From Chrysemys picta bellii (lineage: Eukaryota; Chordata; Testudines; Emydidae), in the NCBI RefSeq assembly GCF_011386835.1, contig NW_027052955.1:24959-88958 (forward strand): a stretch of 64,000 nucleotides of DNA, read 5' to 3'. This document shows positions 30,366 to 41,445 of this stretch, piece after piece; position 1 is the first letter of the stretch; each line of letters opens with the position of its first letter. The notes under the pieces are model-generated. The model was not told the DNA's origin. It worked only from the letters and a program-made list of their open reading frames with translations, and ran no database searches. Made by a program: the position numbers and the translations under genes.

Positions 30366-33300
30366 TAATAACTTGAGCTGTGGTTTGGAGGTGGAACAGC
30401 TGTCAAGGGCACTGAGGGGGAGATAGCAGGAGTTCATCCTTCAAGGAGGGGGGTTGGCACTGGCGGTTACTAGAAAGGACAAGAAGACTCCATTCTGGGG
30501 TTCAGGAGGTGAATTCATTCCTCAGTGGTGGGCAGGTGCTGGGTGGAAATACTGCTGGTTCCAGGTGCCCTTAATTCCCGCTGATTCCTCGGGGCGTTTG
30601 AGTCTCTGACAGGTTCTCGTTCCCTTGCAGCAGGAGGACGTCACGGCCAAAGTGATGCACCAGCATCATCCGGCACTTGCGCCAGGTTCCAGAGACACTG
30701 CAGGGTTTGTGCCTCTGAGGCCATCAGCAGCGGGTTAGATTAGATGCTCTAAAGGTCTCTTGTGGCCATAAAGTCTCCTAATTTTGGAAACACTGAGTGT
30801 AGCATTGGGAGCAGCCTCTGATGTTTTACTGTCTAGCCCGCTTGCTTCCTAGAATGAGGACGCATTGAGTGCGGTGATCCACAGAGAGTAGCTCAAACCT
30901 TCAAAGTGTCAGGCCAGTAGCAGGACATTAGCACTTTAGGGTTTGGTTGGGTGTGGCAGTGATATCACAAAGGCCTTATCCTGGACCTCAGCCTATATGT
31001 CAAAGGTGTTAGGGAGGTGGTTACCTGAGAGAGAGATGCTGACATCAGCCAGGCAGGACAGGAGCGCAGGGCCTGGGAAACCTCAGAGACCCCTGTGGCT
31101 TTGCTTCAGCAAGTCTCCTTCTCGACGTCTCCCTTTAGGACTCAGAGAGTATTAGGGTTCAAGTATGTGAGTGCGAGGAGGAACCTCTTTCGGGTTTTCT
31201 CCTTTTATTGATTTTACTAGAAAACAGACGTGCCTGTTGAGAAGGTAAGAGCCTTGGAGAGGTTTTTAACCTGCTCAGTCTGATCCATCTGGTGCCAGCT
31301 GAATTCTAGGCATGGAAAACACTAGTTCAAGGTGGCAGAATTTTATAGACCACCTGGGATTTTGTGCCGTAGAATCACTGGGGACATTAGGGTTTTTCCT
31401 TTTCGTTTTACCTTTTCCTCCATCCCTCCTTCCTTTCTCTTGTTCCCCTCTCACCACCAGGAGTGGTGCGTGTGTGTGTGTTGCTGGGGGTGCTCCTCAC
31501 CTCCCCTTATGGGAAGTTGACACTGCAGGGGCTGTGCCTCTGTGGACATCAGCAACTCCCACTCCCTGCTGCATGTACTGCTCTGGCTCACTGTAAACGG
31601 GGTGCTAGTGGAAGGGGAAATGGAGCCCCCTGGCACTCACTAAAAGGGAAAGTGGTGGATTCTCCATCTCTTGATGTCATTGAATGAAGACTAGATGCCT
31701 GTCTGGAATGTGTGTGCCCAAAAAGTAACTATTGTACTATACAGGAAGCCTGTGATATGCAGGGGCTTAGATTAGATGCTCTAAAGGTCTCTTGTGGCCA
31801 TAAAGTCTACTAATTTTGGAAACACTGAGTGTAGCATTGGGAGCAGCCTCTGATGTTTTACTGTCTAGCCCGCTTGCTTCCTAGAATGAGGACGCATTGA
31901 GTGCGGTGATCCACAGAGAGTAGCTCAAACCTTCAAAGTGTCAGGCCAGTAGCAGGACATTAGCACTTTAGGGTTTGGTTGGGTGTGGCAGTGATATCAC
32001 AAAGGCCTTATCCTGGACCTCAGCCTATATGTCAAAGGTGTTAGGGAGGTGGTTACCTGAGAGAGAGATGCTGACATCAGCCAGGCAGGACAGGAGCGCA
32101 GGGCCTGGGAAACCTCAGAGACCCCTGTGGCTTTGCTTCAGCAAGTCTCCTTCTCGACGTCTCCCTTTAGGACTCAGAGAGTATTAGGGTTCAAGTATGT
32201 GAGTGCGAGGAGGAACCTCTTTCGGGTTTTCTCCTTTTATTGATTTTACTAGAAAACAGACGTGCCTGTTGAGAAGGTAAGAGCCTTGGAGAGGTTTTTA
32301 ACCTGCTCAGTCTGATCCATCTGGTGCCAGCTGAATTCTAGGCATGGAAAACACTAGTTCAAGGTGGCAGAATTTTATAGACCACCTGGGATTTTGTGCC
32401 GTAGAATCACTGGGGACATTAGGGTTTTTCCTTTTCGTTTTACCTTTTCCTCCATCCCTCCTTCCTTTCTCTTGTTCCCCTCTCACCACCAGGAGTGGTG
32501 CGTGTGTGTGTGTTGCTGGGGGTGCTCCTCACCTCCCCTTATGGGAAGTTGACACTGCAGGGGCTGTGCCTCTGTGGACATCAGCAACTCCCACTCCCTG
32601 CTGCATGTACTGCTCTGGCTCACTGTAAACGGGGTGCTAGTGGAAGGGGAAATGGAGCCCCCTGGCACTCACTAAAAGGGAAAGTGGTGGATTCTCCATC
32701 TCTTGATGTCATTGAATGAAGACTAGATGCCTGTCTGGAATGTGTGTGCCCAAAAAGTAACTATTGTACTATACAGGAAGCCTGTGATATGCAGGGGCTT
32801 AGATTAGATGCTCTAAAGGTCTCTTGTGGCCATAAAGTCTACTAATTTTGGAAACACTGAGTGTAGCATTGGGAGCAGCCTCTGATGTTTTACTGTCTAG
32901 CCCGCTTGCTTCCTAGAATGAGGACGCATTGAGTGGGGTGATCCACAGAGAGTAGCTCAAACCTTCAAAGTGTCAGGCCAGTAGCAGGATATTAGCACTT
33001 TAGGGTTTGGTTGGGTGTGGCAGTGATATCACAAAGGCCTTTCCCAGGACCTCAGCCTATTCGTCAAAGGTGTTAGGGAGGTGGTGACCTCAGAGAGAGA
33101 TGCTGACATCAGCCAGGCAGGAGAGGGGCGCAGGGCCAGGGAAACCTCAGAGACCCCTGTGGCTTTGCTTCAGCAAGTCTCCTTCTCGACGTCTCTCTTT
33201 GAGGACTGAGAGAGTATTAGGCTTCACGTATTTGAGTTAGAGCAGGAGCCTCTTTCGAGTTGTCTCCTTTCCTTTTACTGATTTTACTAGAAAACAGACG

Positions 33301-34836
33301 TCCCTGTTTAGAAGGTAAGAGCCTCCAAGAGGTTTTGGAAGCTGCTCAGTCTGATCCATCTGGTGCCAGCTGAATTCTAGGCATGGAAAACACTAGTTCA
33401 AGGTGGCAGAATTTTATAGCCCACCTGGGATTTTGTGCCGTAGAATCACTGGGGACATTAGGGTTTGTCCTTTTCGTTTTACCTTTTCCTCCATCTCTCC
33501 TTCCTTTCTCTTCATCTCTTACTTCTTTTGTCCTTTCTCCTGTTCCCCTCCCACTACCAGGAGTGGTGTGTGTGTGTGTATGTGTTTGTTGCTGGGGGTG
33601 CTCTTCAGCTCCCCTTGTGGGAAGTTGATCCAAAATTGTGGCAAGATCTCAACCTTCCCGCAACCCACTTCACTGCTGCCAGAATCCCTCCTGCCCCCCC
33701 TGCTAGAGCCACCTCCCTGCCCAACCTGGGTGGGGGTGGAGAAGAGGGTTCTGATAACTTGAGCTGTGGTTTGGAGGTGGAACAGCGGTCAAGGGCACTG
33801 AGGGGGAGGTAGCAGGAGCTCACCCTACAAGAACGGGGGTTGGTATTGGAGGTTACTAGAAAGGACAAGAAGACTCCATTCTGGGGTTCAGGAGGTGAAT
33901 TCATCCCTCAGTGGTGGGCAGGTGCTAAGTGGAAATACTGCTGGTTCATGGTTCCCTTAATTCCCCCTGATTCCTCGGGGCGTTTGAGTCTCTGACAGGT
34001 TCTCGTTCCCTTGCAGCAGGAGAACGTCATGGCCAAAGTGATGCACCAGCATCATCCGGCACTTGCGCCAGCTTCCTGAGACACTGCAGGGGCTGTTCCT
34101 CTGAGGCCATCAGCAACTCCCGCTCCCTGCTGCAGGTACTGCTCTGGCTCACTGTAAACGGGGAGCTAGTGGAAGGGGAAATGGAGCCCCCTGGCACTCA
34201 CTAAAAGGGAAAGTGGTGGATTCTCCATCTCTTGATGTCATTGAATGAAGACTAGATGCCTTTCTGGAATGTGTGTGCCCAAAAAGTAACTATTGTACTA
34301 TAGAGGAAGCCTATGATATGCAGGGGCTTAGATGAGATGCTCTAAAGGTCTCTTCTGGCCATAAAGTCTACTAATTTTGGAAACAGTGAGTGTAGCATTG
34401 GAAGCAGCCTCTGATGTTTTACTGTCGAGCCGGCTTGCTTCCTAGAATGAAGACGCATTGAGTGGGGTGATCCACAGAGAGTAGCTCAAACCTTCAAAGT
34501 GTCAGGCCAGCAGCAGGACATTAGCACTTCAGCGTTTGGTTGGGTGTGGCAGTGACATCACAAAGGCCTTTTGCAGGAGCTCAGCCTATTGGTCAAAGGT
34601 GTTAGGGAGGTGGTTACCTCAGAGAGAGATGCTGACATCAGCAAGGCAGGACAGGGGCGCAGGGCCAGGGAAACCTCAGAGACCCTTGTGGCTTTACTTC
34701 AGCAAGTCTCCTTCTCCAGGTCTCTCTTTGAGGACTGAGAGAGTATTAGGGTTCACGTATTTGAGTGCCAGCAGGAGCCTGTTTAAAGTTTTCTCCTTTC
34801 CTTTTACTGATTTTACTAGAAAACAGACGTCCCTGT
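30366..34836 (+). repeat. Macrosatellite block with two short (1,032-bp) units
   Basis: Start anchors lie at 31,103, 32,135, 33,167 and about 34,696. The first partial unit loses about 300 bases after its exon-like block (junction near 30,731). Two short units of exactly 1,032 bases follow, in which gggaagttga is joined directly to cactgcaggggctgtgcc, removing the middle of the unit and the 5' half of the exon-like block. A near-full unit (33,167-34,695) has a small deletion near 33,643. No supported gene. Confidence 0.85.
30778..32935 (+). repeat. Recent 1,032-bp tandem duplication
   Basis: Positions 30,778-31,903 match 31,810-32,935 with no difference that I could find by eye. The first mismatch on the left is at 30,777/31,809 (c/a) and on the right at 31,904/32,936 (c/g). 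Either a very recent duplication or an assembly artefact. Confidence 0.85.
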
Positions 34837-34928
34837 TAGAATCATAGAATCATAGAATATCAGAGTTGGAAGGGACCTCAAGAGGTCATCTAGTCCAACC
34901 CCCTGCTCAAAGCAGGACCAATTCCCAG

Positions 34929-37775
34929 CTAAATCATCCCAGCCAGGGCTTTGTCAAGCCGGGTCTTAAAAACCTCCAAGGAAGGAGACTCCACCACCTC
35001 CCTAGGTAACGCATTCCAGTGTTTCACCACCCTCCTAGTGAAATAGTTTTTCCTGATATCCAACCTGGACCTCCCCCACTGCAACTTGAGACCATTGCTC
35101 CTTGTTCTGTCATCTGCCACCACTGAGAACAGCCGAGCTCCATCCTCTTTGGAACCCCCCCTTCAGGTAGTTGAAGGCTGCTATCAAATCCCCCCCTCAT
35201 TCTTCTCTTCTGGAGACTAAACAATCCCAGTTCCCTCAGCCTCTCCTCATAAGTCATGTGCTCCAGACCCCTAATCATTTTTGTTGCCCTCCGCTGAACT
35301 CTTTCCAATTTTTCCACATCCTTCTTGTAGTGTGGGGCCCAAAACTGGACACAGTATTCCAGATGAGGCCTCACCAATGTCGAATAAAGGGGAATGATCA
35401 CGTTCCTCGATCTGCTGGCAATGCCCCTACTTATACAGCCCAAAATGCCGTTAGCCTTCTTGGCAACAAGAGCACACTGTTGACTCATATCCAGCTTCTC
35501 GTCCACTGTGACCCCTAGGTCCTTTTCTGCAGAACTGCTACCTAGCCATTCGGTCCCTAGTTTGTAGCAGTGCATGGGATTCTTCCGTCCTAAGTGCAGG
35601 ACTCTGCACTTGTCCTTGTTGAACCTCATCAGGTTTTTTCGGCCCAATCCTCTAATGTGTCTAGGTCCCTCTGTATCCTATCCCTACCCTCTAGTGTATC
35701 TACCACGCCTCCTAGTTTAGTGTCATCTGCAAACTTGCTGAGAGTGCAGTCCACACCATCCTCCAGATCATTAATAAAGATATTAAACAAAACCGGTTCA
35801 GGACCGACCCTTGGGGCACTCCGCTTGAAACCGGCTGCCAACTAGACATGGAGCCATTGATCACTACCCGTTGAGCCCGACGATCTAGCCAGCTTTCTAT
35901 CCAGCTTACAGTCCATTCATCCAGCCCATACTTCTTTAACTTGGCGGCAAGAATACTGTGGGAGACCGTATCAAAAGCTTTGCAAAAGTCAAGGAATAAC
36001 ACATCCACTGCTTTCCCCTCATCCACAGAGCCAGTTATCTCATCATAGAAGGCAATTAGGTTAGTCAGGCACGACTTCCCCTTCGTGAATCCATGCTGAC
36101 TGTTCCTGATCACTTTCCTCTCCTCTAAATGTTTCATAATTGATTCCTTGAGGACCTGCTCCATGATTTTTCCAGGGACTGAGGTGAGGCTGACTGGCCT
36201 ATAGTTCCCCGGATCCTCCTCCTTCCCTTTTTTAAAGGTGGGCACGACATTCGCCTTTTTCCAGTCATCTGGGACCTCCCCCGATCGCCATGAGTTTTCA
36301 AAAATAATGGCTAATGGCTCTGCAATCTCACCCGCCAACTCCTTTAGCACCCTCGGATGCAGCGAACCCGGCCCCATGGACTTGTGCATGTCCAGTTTTT
36401 CTAAATAGTCCCGAACCACTTCTTTCTCCACAGAGGGCTGGTCACCTTCTCCCCATGCTGTACTGCCCAGTGCAGCAATCTGGGAGCTGACCTTGTGCGT
36501 GAAGACAGAGGCAAAAAAATCATTGAGTACATTAGCTTTTTCCACATCCTCGGTCACTAGGTTGCCTCCCTCATTCAGTAGGGGGCCCACACTTTCCTTG
36601 ATTTTCTTCTTCTTGCTAACATACTTGTAGAAACCCTTCTTGTTACTCTTAACATCTCTTGCTAACTGCAACTCCAAATGTGATTTGGCCTTCCTGATTT
36701 CACTCCTGCATGCCTGAGCAATATTTTTATACTCCTCCCTGGTCATTTGTCCAATCTTCCACTTCTTGTAAGCTTCTTTTTTGCGTTTAAGATCAGCAAG
36801 GATTTCACTGTTTAGCCAAGCTGGTCTGCCATATTTACTATTCTTTCTACACATCGGGATGGTTTGTTCCTGCAACCTCAATAAGGATTCTTTAAAATAC
36901 AGCCAGCTCTCCTGGACCCCTTTGCCCTTCATGTTATTCTCCCAGGGGATCCTGCCCATCTGTTCCCTGAGGGAGTCAAAGTCTGCTTTTCTGAAGTCCA
37001 GGGTCCGTATTCTGCTGCTCTCCTTTCTTCCTTGTGACAGGATCCTGAACTAGACCATCTCATGGCCACTGCCTCCCAGGTTCCCATCCACTTTTGCTTC
37101 CCCTATTAATTCTTCCCTGTTTGTGAGTAGCAGGTCAAGAAAAGCTCTGCCCCTAGTTGGTTCCTCCAGCACTTGCACCAGGAAATTGTCCCCTACACTT
37201 TCCAAAAATTTCCTGGATTGTCTGTGCACCGCTGTATTGCTCTCCCAGCAGATATCAGGGTGATTAAAGTCTCCCATGAGAACCAGGGCCTGCGATTTAG
37301 CAACTTCTGCTAGTTGCCAGAAGAAAGCCTCGTCCACCTCATCCCCCTGGTCTGGTGGTCTATACCAGACTCCAACCGTGACATCCCCCTTGTTGCTCAC
37401 ACTTCTCAACTTTATCCAGAGACTCTCAGGTTTTTCTGCAGTTTCATACCGGAGCTCTGAGCAGTCATACTCCTCTCTTACATACAACGCAACTCCCCCA
37501 CCTTTTCTACCCTGCCTGTCCTTCCTGAACAGTTTATATCCATCCATGACAGTACTCCAGTCATGTGAGTTATCCCACCAAGTCTCTGTTATTCCAATCA
37601 CATCATAGTTCCCTGACTGTGCCAGGACTTCCAGTTCTCCCAGCTTGTTTCCCAGGCTTCTTGCATTTGTGTATAGGCACTTAAGATAACTCATCGATCG
37701 TCCCTCTTTCTCAGCATGAGACAGGAGTCCTCCCCCCTTGCGCTCTCCTGCTTGTGCTTCCTCCCAGGATCCCAT
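34929..37775 (-). pseudogene. CR1-B ORF2, copy B3, nonsense plus several frameshifts
   Basis: The frame starts at an ATG at 37,775. The endonuclease ([19 protein letters not shown]) runs to a TAG at 37,050-37,052. The catalytic SDH motif just before it reads SGH (Asp to Gly). The same frame continues to the reverse transcriptase (motif A FLDFCKAFD, motif B SGVPQGS), then shifts near 35,800 where bases are missing from the caggaccgaccc region. A fragment at 35,841-35,629 carries FADD. A third frame (35,647-35,024) covers the thumb and CR1 domain, with a further shift near 35,193. The last fragment ends [16 protein letters not shown] at about 34,929. Clearly dead. Confidence 0.88.
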
Positions 37776-37819
37776 TTCCCCGCTTACCTCAGGGCTTTGG
37801 TCTCCTTCCCCCGGTGAAC

Positions 37820-38827
37820 CTAGTTTAAAGCCCTCCTCACTAGGTTAGCCAGCCTGCTGGCGAAGATGCTCTTCCCTCTCTTCGTTAGGTGGAGCCCGTC
37901 TCTGCCTAGCACTCCTCCTTCTTGGAACACCATCCCATGGTTGAAGAATCCAAAGCCTTCTCTCCGACACCACCTGCATAGCCATTCGTTGACTTCCACG
38001 ATTCGACGGTCTCTACCCCGGCCTTTTCCTTGCACAGGGAGGATGGACGAGAACACCACTTGCGCCTCAAACTCCTTTATCCTTCTTCCCAGAGCCACGT
38101 AGTCTGCAGTGATCTGCTCAAGGTCATTCTTGGCAGTATCATTGGTGCCCACGTGGAGAAGCAGGAAGGGGTAGCGATCCGAGGGCTTGATGAGTCTCGG
38201 CAGTCTCTCCGTCACATCGTGTATCCTAGCTCCGGGCAAGCAGCAGACCTCTTGGTTTTCCCAGTCGGGGCGGCAGATAGATGACTCAGTCCCCCTGAGG
38301 AGGGAGTCCCCGACCACCACCACCCTCCTCCTCCTCTTGGGAGTGGTGGTCGTGGAACCCCCATCCCTAGGACAGTGCATCTTTTGCCTTCCAATCGGTG
38401 GAGTCTCCTTCTGCTCCCTTCCCTCAGATGGGTCATCTAGTCCACTCTCCGCATTAGTACCTGTAGAGAGAACATGGAAACGATTGCTCACCTGTATCTC
38501 CATTGCTGGTGCATGGACGCTCCTCTTTCTCCTTCTGGAAGTCACATGCTGCCAAACCTCTTCACAATCCTTCTGTCCCTGCTGCGCCTGCTCTGAATCT
38601 TAAGAACATTGTGGCCGTAGAAGCATCTCCTGACGTCTGTCCAGGAAATCTTCATTTTCCCTTATGCAACGCAGAGTCGATACTCGTTTCTCCAGGCCTC
38701 GAAGCTTCTCTTCCAATATGGAGACCAGCTTGCCCTTCGTACAGACAAAGTCGCTTCTGTCCTGTGGAAGAAAGACAAACATGGCACAGCCTGTGCAGGT
38801 GACAACAGCTGATCGCTCACCTTCCAC
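37820..38827 (-). pseudogene. CR1-B ORF1, esterase-type, one nonsense codon (copy B3)
   Basis: This is the same protein as at 619-1,626: a cysteine patch (CTGCAMF), a coiled-coil-like stretch, then an SGNH/GDSL-like hydrolase (VVGDSLLRG, HVGTND, DGLHLTKRG) ending [11 protein letters not shown]. The frame is broken by one TAA at 38,600-38,602, where copy B1 has Glu. B1's own stop position is Glu here (MEIQV). Each copy therefore died by a different single change. About 45 bases separate the stop from the ORF2 ATG. Confidence 0.85.
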
Positions 38828-38963
38828 ATCACCGTCCTCTTAAGAACTTCCTCAACTGTTGCAGGAACTACTCAGAGAAACCTGCAGATGTAAGCCTCAG
38901 TGAGCTCTCCCCAAGCGAACTCCCAGGCAAACTCCCGCTCTTAGCCTCTGCTGTTTGCCGCTC

Positions 38964-40782
38964 CTTCTCCAAGTCTCTCTCTTTGAGGACTGAGAGAGTA
39001 TTAGGGTTCACGTATTTGAGTGCAAGCAGGAGCCTCTTTCGAGTTTTTTCCTTTCCTTTTACTGATTTTACTAGAAAACAGACGTCCCTGTTTAGAAGGT
39101 AAGAGCCTCCAAGAGGTTTTGGAAGCTGCTCAGTCTGATCCATCTGTTGCCAGCTGAATTCTAGGCATGGAAAACACTAGTTTAATGTGTCAGAATTTTA
39201 TAGTCCACCTGGGATTTTGTCCCGTAGAATCACTGGGGACATTAGGGTTTGTCCTTTTCGTTTTACCTTTTCCTCCATCCCTCCTTCCTTTCTCTTCATC
39301 TCTTACTTCTTTTGTCCTTTCTCCTGTTCCCCTCCCACCACCAGGAGTGGTGTGTGTGTGTGTGGGTTGCTGGGGGTGCTCTTCACCTCCCCTTGTGGGA
39401 AGTTGATCCAAAACTGTGGGGTTGAAATAGTGCTTGGACTCCACTGACACTAGATGCTGCCATCCTGTGGCTTCGCATTAGTGTCTGGGATGACTTGGAG
39501 CAAGATCTCAACCTCCCTGCAACCTACTTCACTCTTGGCAGAATCCCTCCTGCCCCCCATGCTAGAGCCGCCTCCCTGCCCAACCTGGGTGGGGGTATAG
39601 AAGAGGGTTCTGATAACTTGAGCCGTGGTTTGGAGGTGGAACAGCTGTCAAGGGCACTGAGGGGGAGGTAGCAGGAGCTCACCCTACATGGAGGCGGGTT
39701 GGCACTGGAGGTTACTAGAAAGGAGAAGAAGACTCCATTCTGGGGTTCAGGTGGTGAATTCATCCCTCAGTGGTGGGCAGGTGCTGAGTGGAAATGCTGC
39801 TGGTTCCAGGTGCCCTGAATTCCCCCTGATTCCTCGGGGCGTTTGAGTCTCTGACAGGTTGTTAAGGCTGTATTCCCACTTTGAACTTTAGGGTACAAAT
39901 GTAGGGGCCTGCATGAAAACTTTTAAGCTTAACTACCAGCTTAGCTCTGGTTCGCTGCCACCATTCCAAGGCTAATTTCCTTCCCTGGGTAGCCTTGAGA
40001 GACCTTCACCAATTCCCTGGTAAATACAGATCCAAACCCCTTGGATCTTAAAACAAGGAGAAAGTAACCATTCCCCTCCTTCCTCCCACCAACTTTTCGT
40101 GAATACAGTTCCAACCCCCCTGGGATTTTAAAAGAAGGAGAAATTAACCATCCCCCCTTCTTTCTCCCACCAACTCCTGGTGAATACAGATCCAACCCCC
40201 TTGGATTTAAAACAAGGAAAGAAATAATTAGGTTTTTAAAAAGAAGATTTTTAATTAAAGAAAAAGGTAAAAATTATTTTTGTAAAATCAGTATGGAAAT
40301 AACCTTACAGGGTAATTAAACTTAAAGAGCTCAGAGGACTCCCCTTTAGTTTTAGGTTCAAAGTACAGCAAACAAAGATAAACACTCTAGTAAAAGGTAC
40401 ATTTACAAGTTGAGAAAACAAAGGAAAACTAACACGCCTTGCCTGGCTATTTGCTTACAAGTTTGAAATAGGAGAGACTTGTTTAGAAAGATGTGGAGAA
40501 CCTGGATTGATGTCTGGTCCCTCTCAGTCCCGAGAGCGAACGCACAACCAAAACAAAGAACACAAACAAAAGCCTTCCCCCCCCCCAAGATTTGAAAGTA
40601 TCTTGTCCCCTTATTGGTCCTCTAGCTCAGATGCCAGCCAGGTTACCTGAGCTTCTTAACCCTTTACAGGGAAAAGGATTTTGGAGTCTCTGGCCAGGAG
40701 GGATTTTATAGTACTGTACACAGGACAGCTGTTACCCTTCCCTTTATAGTTATGACAGTACTATAGATGAAGCCTATGATAT
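38964..40782 (+). repeat. Macrosatellite block with LTR, bordering the PLE array
   Basis: A unit resumes after CR1-B and runs through a (TG)n (about 39,349-39,364) to ctctgacaggt at 39,859, where an LTR-like element is inserted. After the LTR only 25 bases of unit (gtactatagatgaagcctat onward) remain before the PLE array starts. About 300 bases of unit, including the exon-like block, are missing between the two LTR flanks. Confidence 0.85.
39860..40757 (-). mobile_element. Solo LTR-like element, copy 3 (898 bp)
   Basis: This is the same family as 9,932-10,745. The minus strand starts TGTCATAACTATAAAGG and ends CCTTAACA. The ~80-bp gatccaagg repeats are present three times and there are extra bases near 39,930-39,960 and 40,440-40,460. 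The flanks acaggt and gtacta do not match each other and come from unit positions about 300 bases apart, so the target duplication is lost or the element marks a deletion. Confidence 0.68.
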
Positions 40783-41247
40783 GCAATGCCCCTCTGCTAT
40801 GTACATTGGCCAAACTGGACTGGACCTAACCAGATCAGCTACAACATCACCGGCTCATTCACCTGCACGTCCACCAATGTTATATATGCCATCATATGCC
40901 AGCAATGCCCCTCTGCTATGTACATTGGCCAAACTGGACAGTCACTACGCAAGAGGATAAATGGACACAAGTCAGATATCAGGAATGGCAATATACAAAA
41001 ACCTGTAGGAGAACACTTCAACCTCCCTGGCCACACAATAGCAGATGTTAAGGTAGCCATCTTACAGCAAAAAAACTTCAGGACCAGACTCCAAAGAGAA
41101 ACTGCTGAGCTTCAGTTCATCTGCAAATTTGACACCATCAGATCAGGATTAAACAAAGACTGTGAATGGCTATCCAACTACAGAAACAGTTTCTCCTCCC
41201 TTGGTGTTCACACCTCAACTGCTAGCAGAGCACCTCACCCTCCCTGA
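40783..41247 (+). pseudogene. PLE partial copy at array head (GIY-YIG part only)
   Basis: From about 40,820 the sequence equals the full copies from residue about 752 onward and includes the whole GIY-YIG core (VIYAIIC, YIGQT) to the stop at 41,247. It is preceded by a 38-bp piece (40,783-40,820) that duplicates 40,902-40,939 of the same copy. The 5' three-quarters of the ORF, including the reverse transcriptase, are absent. It supplies the spacer and hammerhead-like motif upstream of full copy 1, acting as a pseudo-LTR. Confidence 0.88.
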
Positions 41248-41308
41248 TTGAACTAACCTCGTTATCTCCACACTGATATATACCTGCCTCTGGAGATTTC
41301 CATTACTT

Positions 41309-41349
41309 GCATCTGAAGAAGTGAGGTTCTGACCCACGAAAGCTTATGC
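41309..41349 (+). ncRNA. Hammerhead-ribozyme-like motif 1
   Basis: Reads GCAU, CUGAAGA (core CUGANGA), a GUGAGGU-UCUG-ACCCAC hairpin with one bulged A, GAAA, a minimal GCUU turn, then AUGC closing on GCAU as helix I. UAC just upstream can pair with GUA just downstream beyond an internal loop. The order fits a type I hammerhead with a very short helix III, as reported for PLEs. Caveat: one extra A separates the core from helix II. Confidence 0.5.
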
Positions 41350-41445
41350 TCCCAGTACTTCTGTTAGTCTCAAAGGTGCCACAGGACCCTCTGTTGCTTT
41401 TTACAGATTCAGACTAACACGCCTACCCCTCTGATACTTGACACC

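Larger units (their letters stand above)
34837..38963 (-). mobile_element. CR1-B LINE, copy B3, with ORF1 and ORF2
   Basis: This is the most complete CR1-B in the window. The 3' tail starts agaatcatagaatcatagaa at 34,837, and ORF2, ORF1 and a short piece of 5' leader extend to about 38,963, where ccttctccaagtctctc of the matrix unit resumes. It entered a unit just after gacgtccctgtt. Confidence 0.93.
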
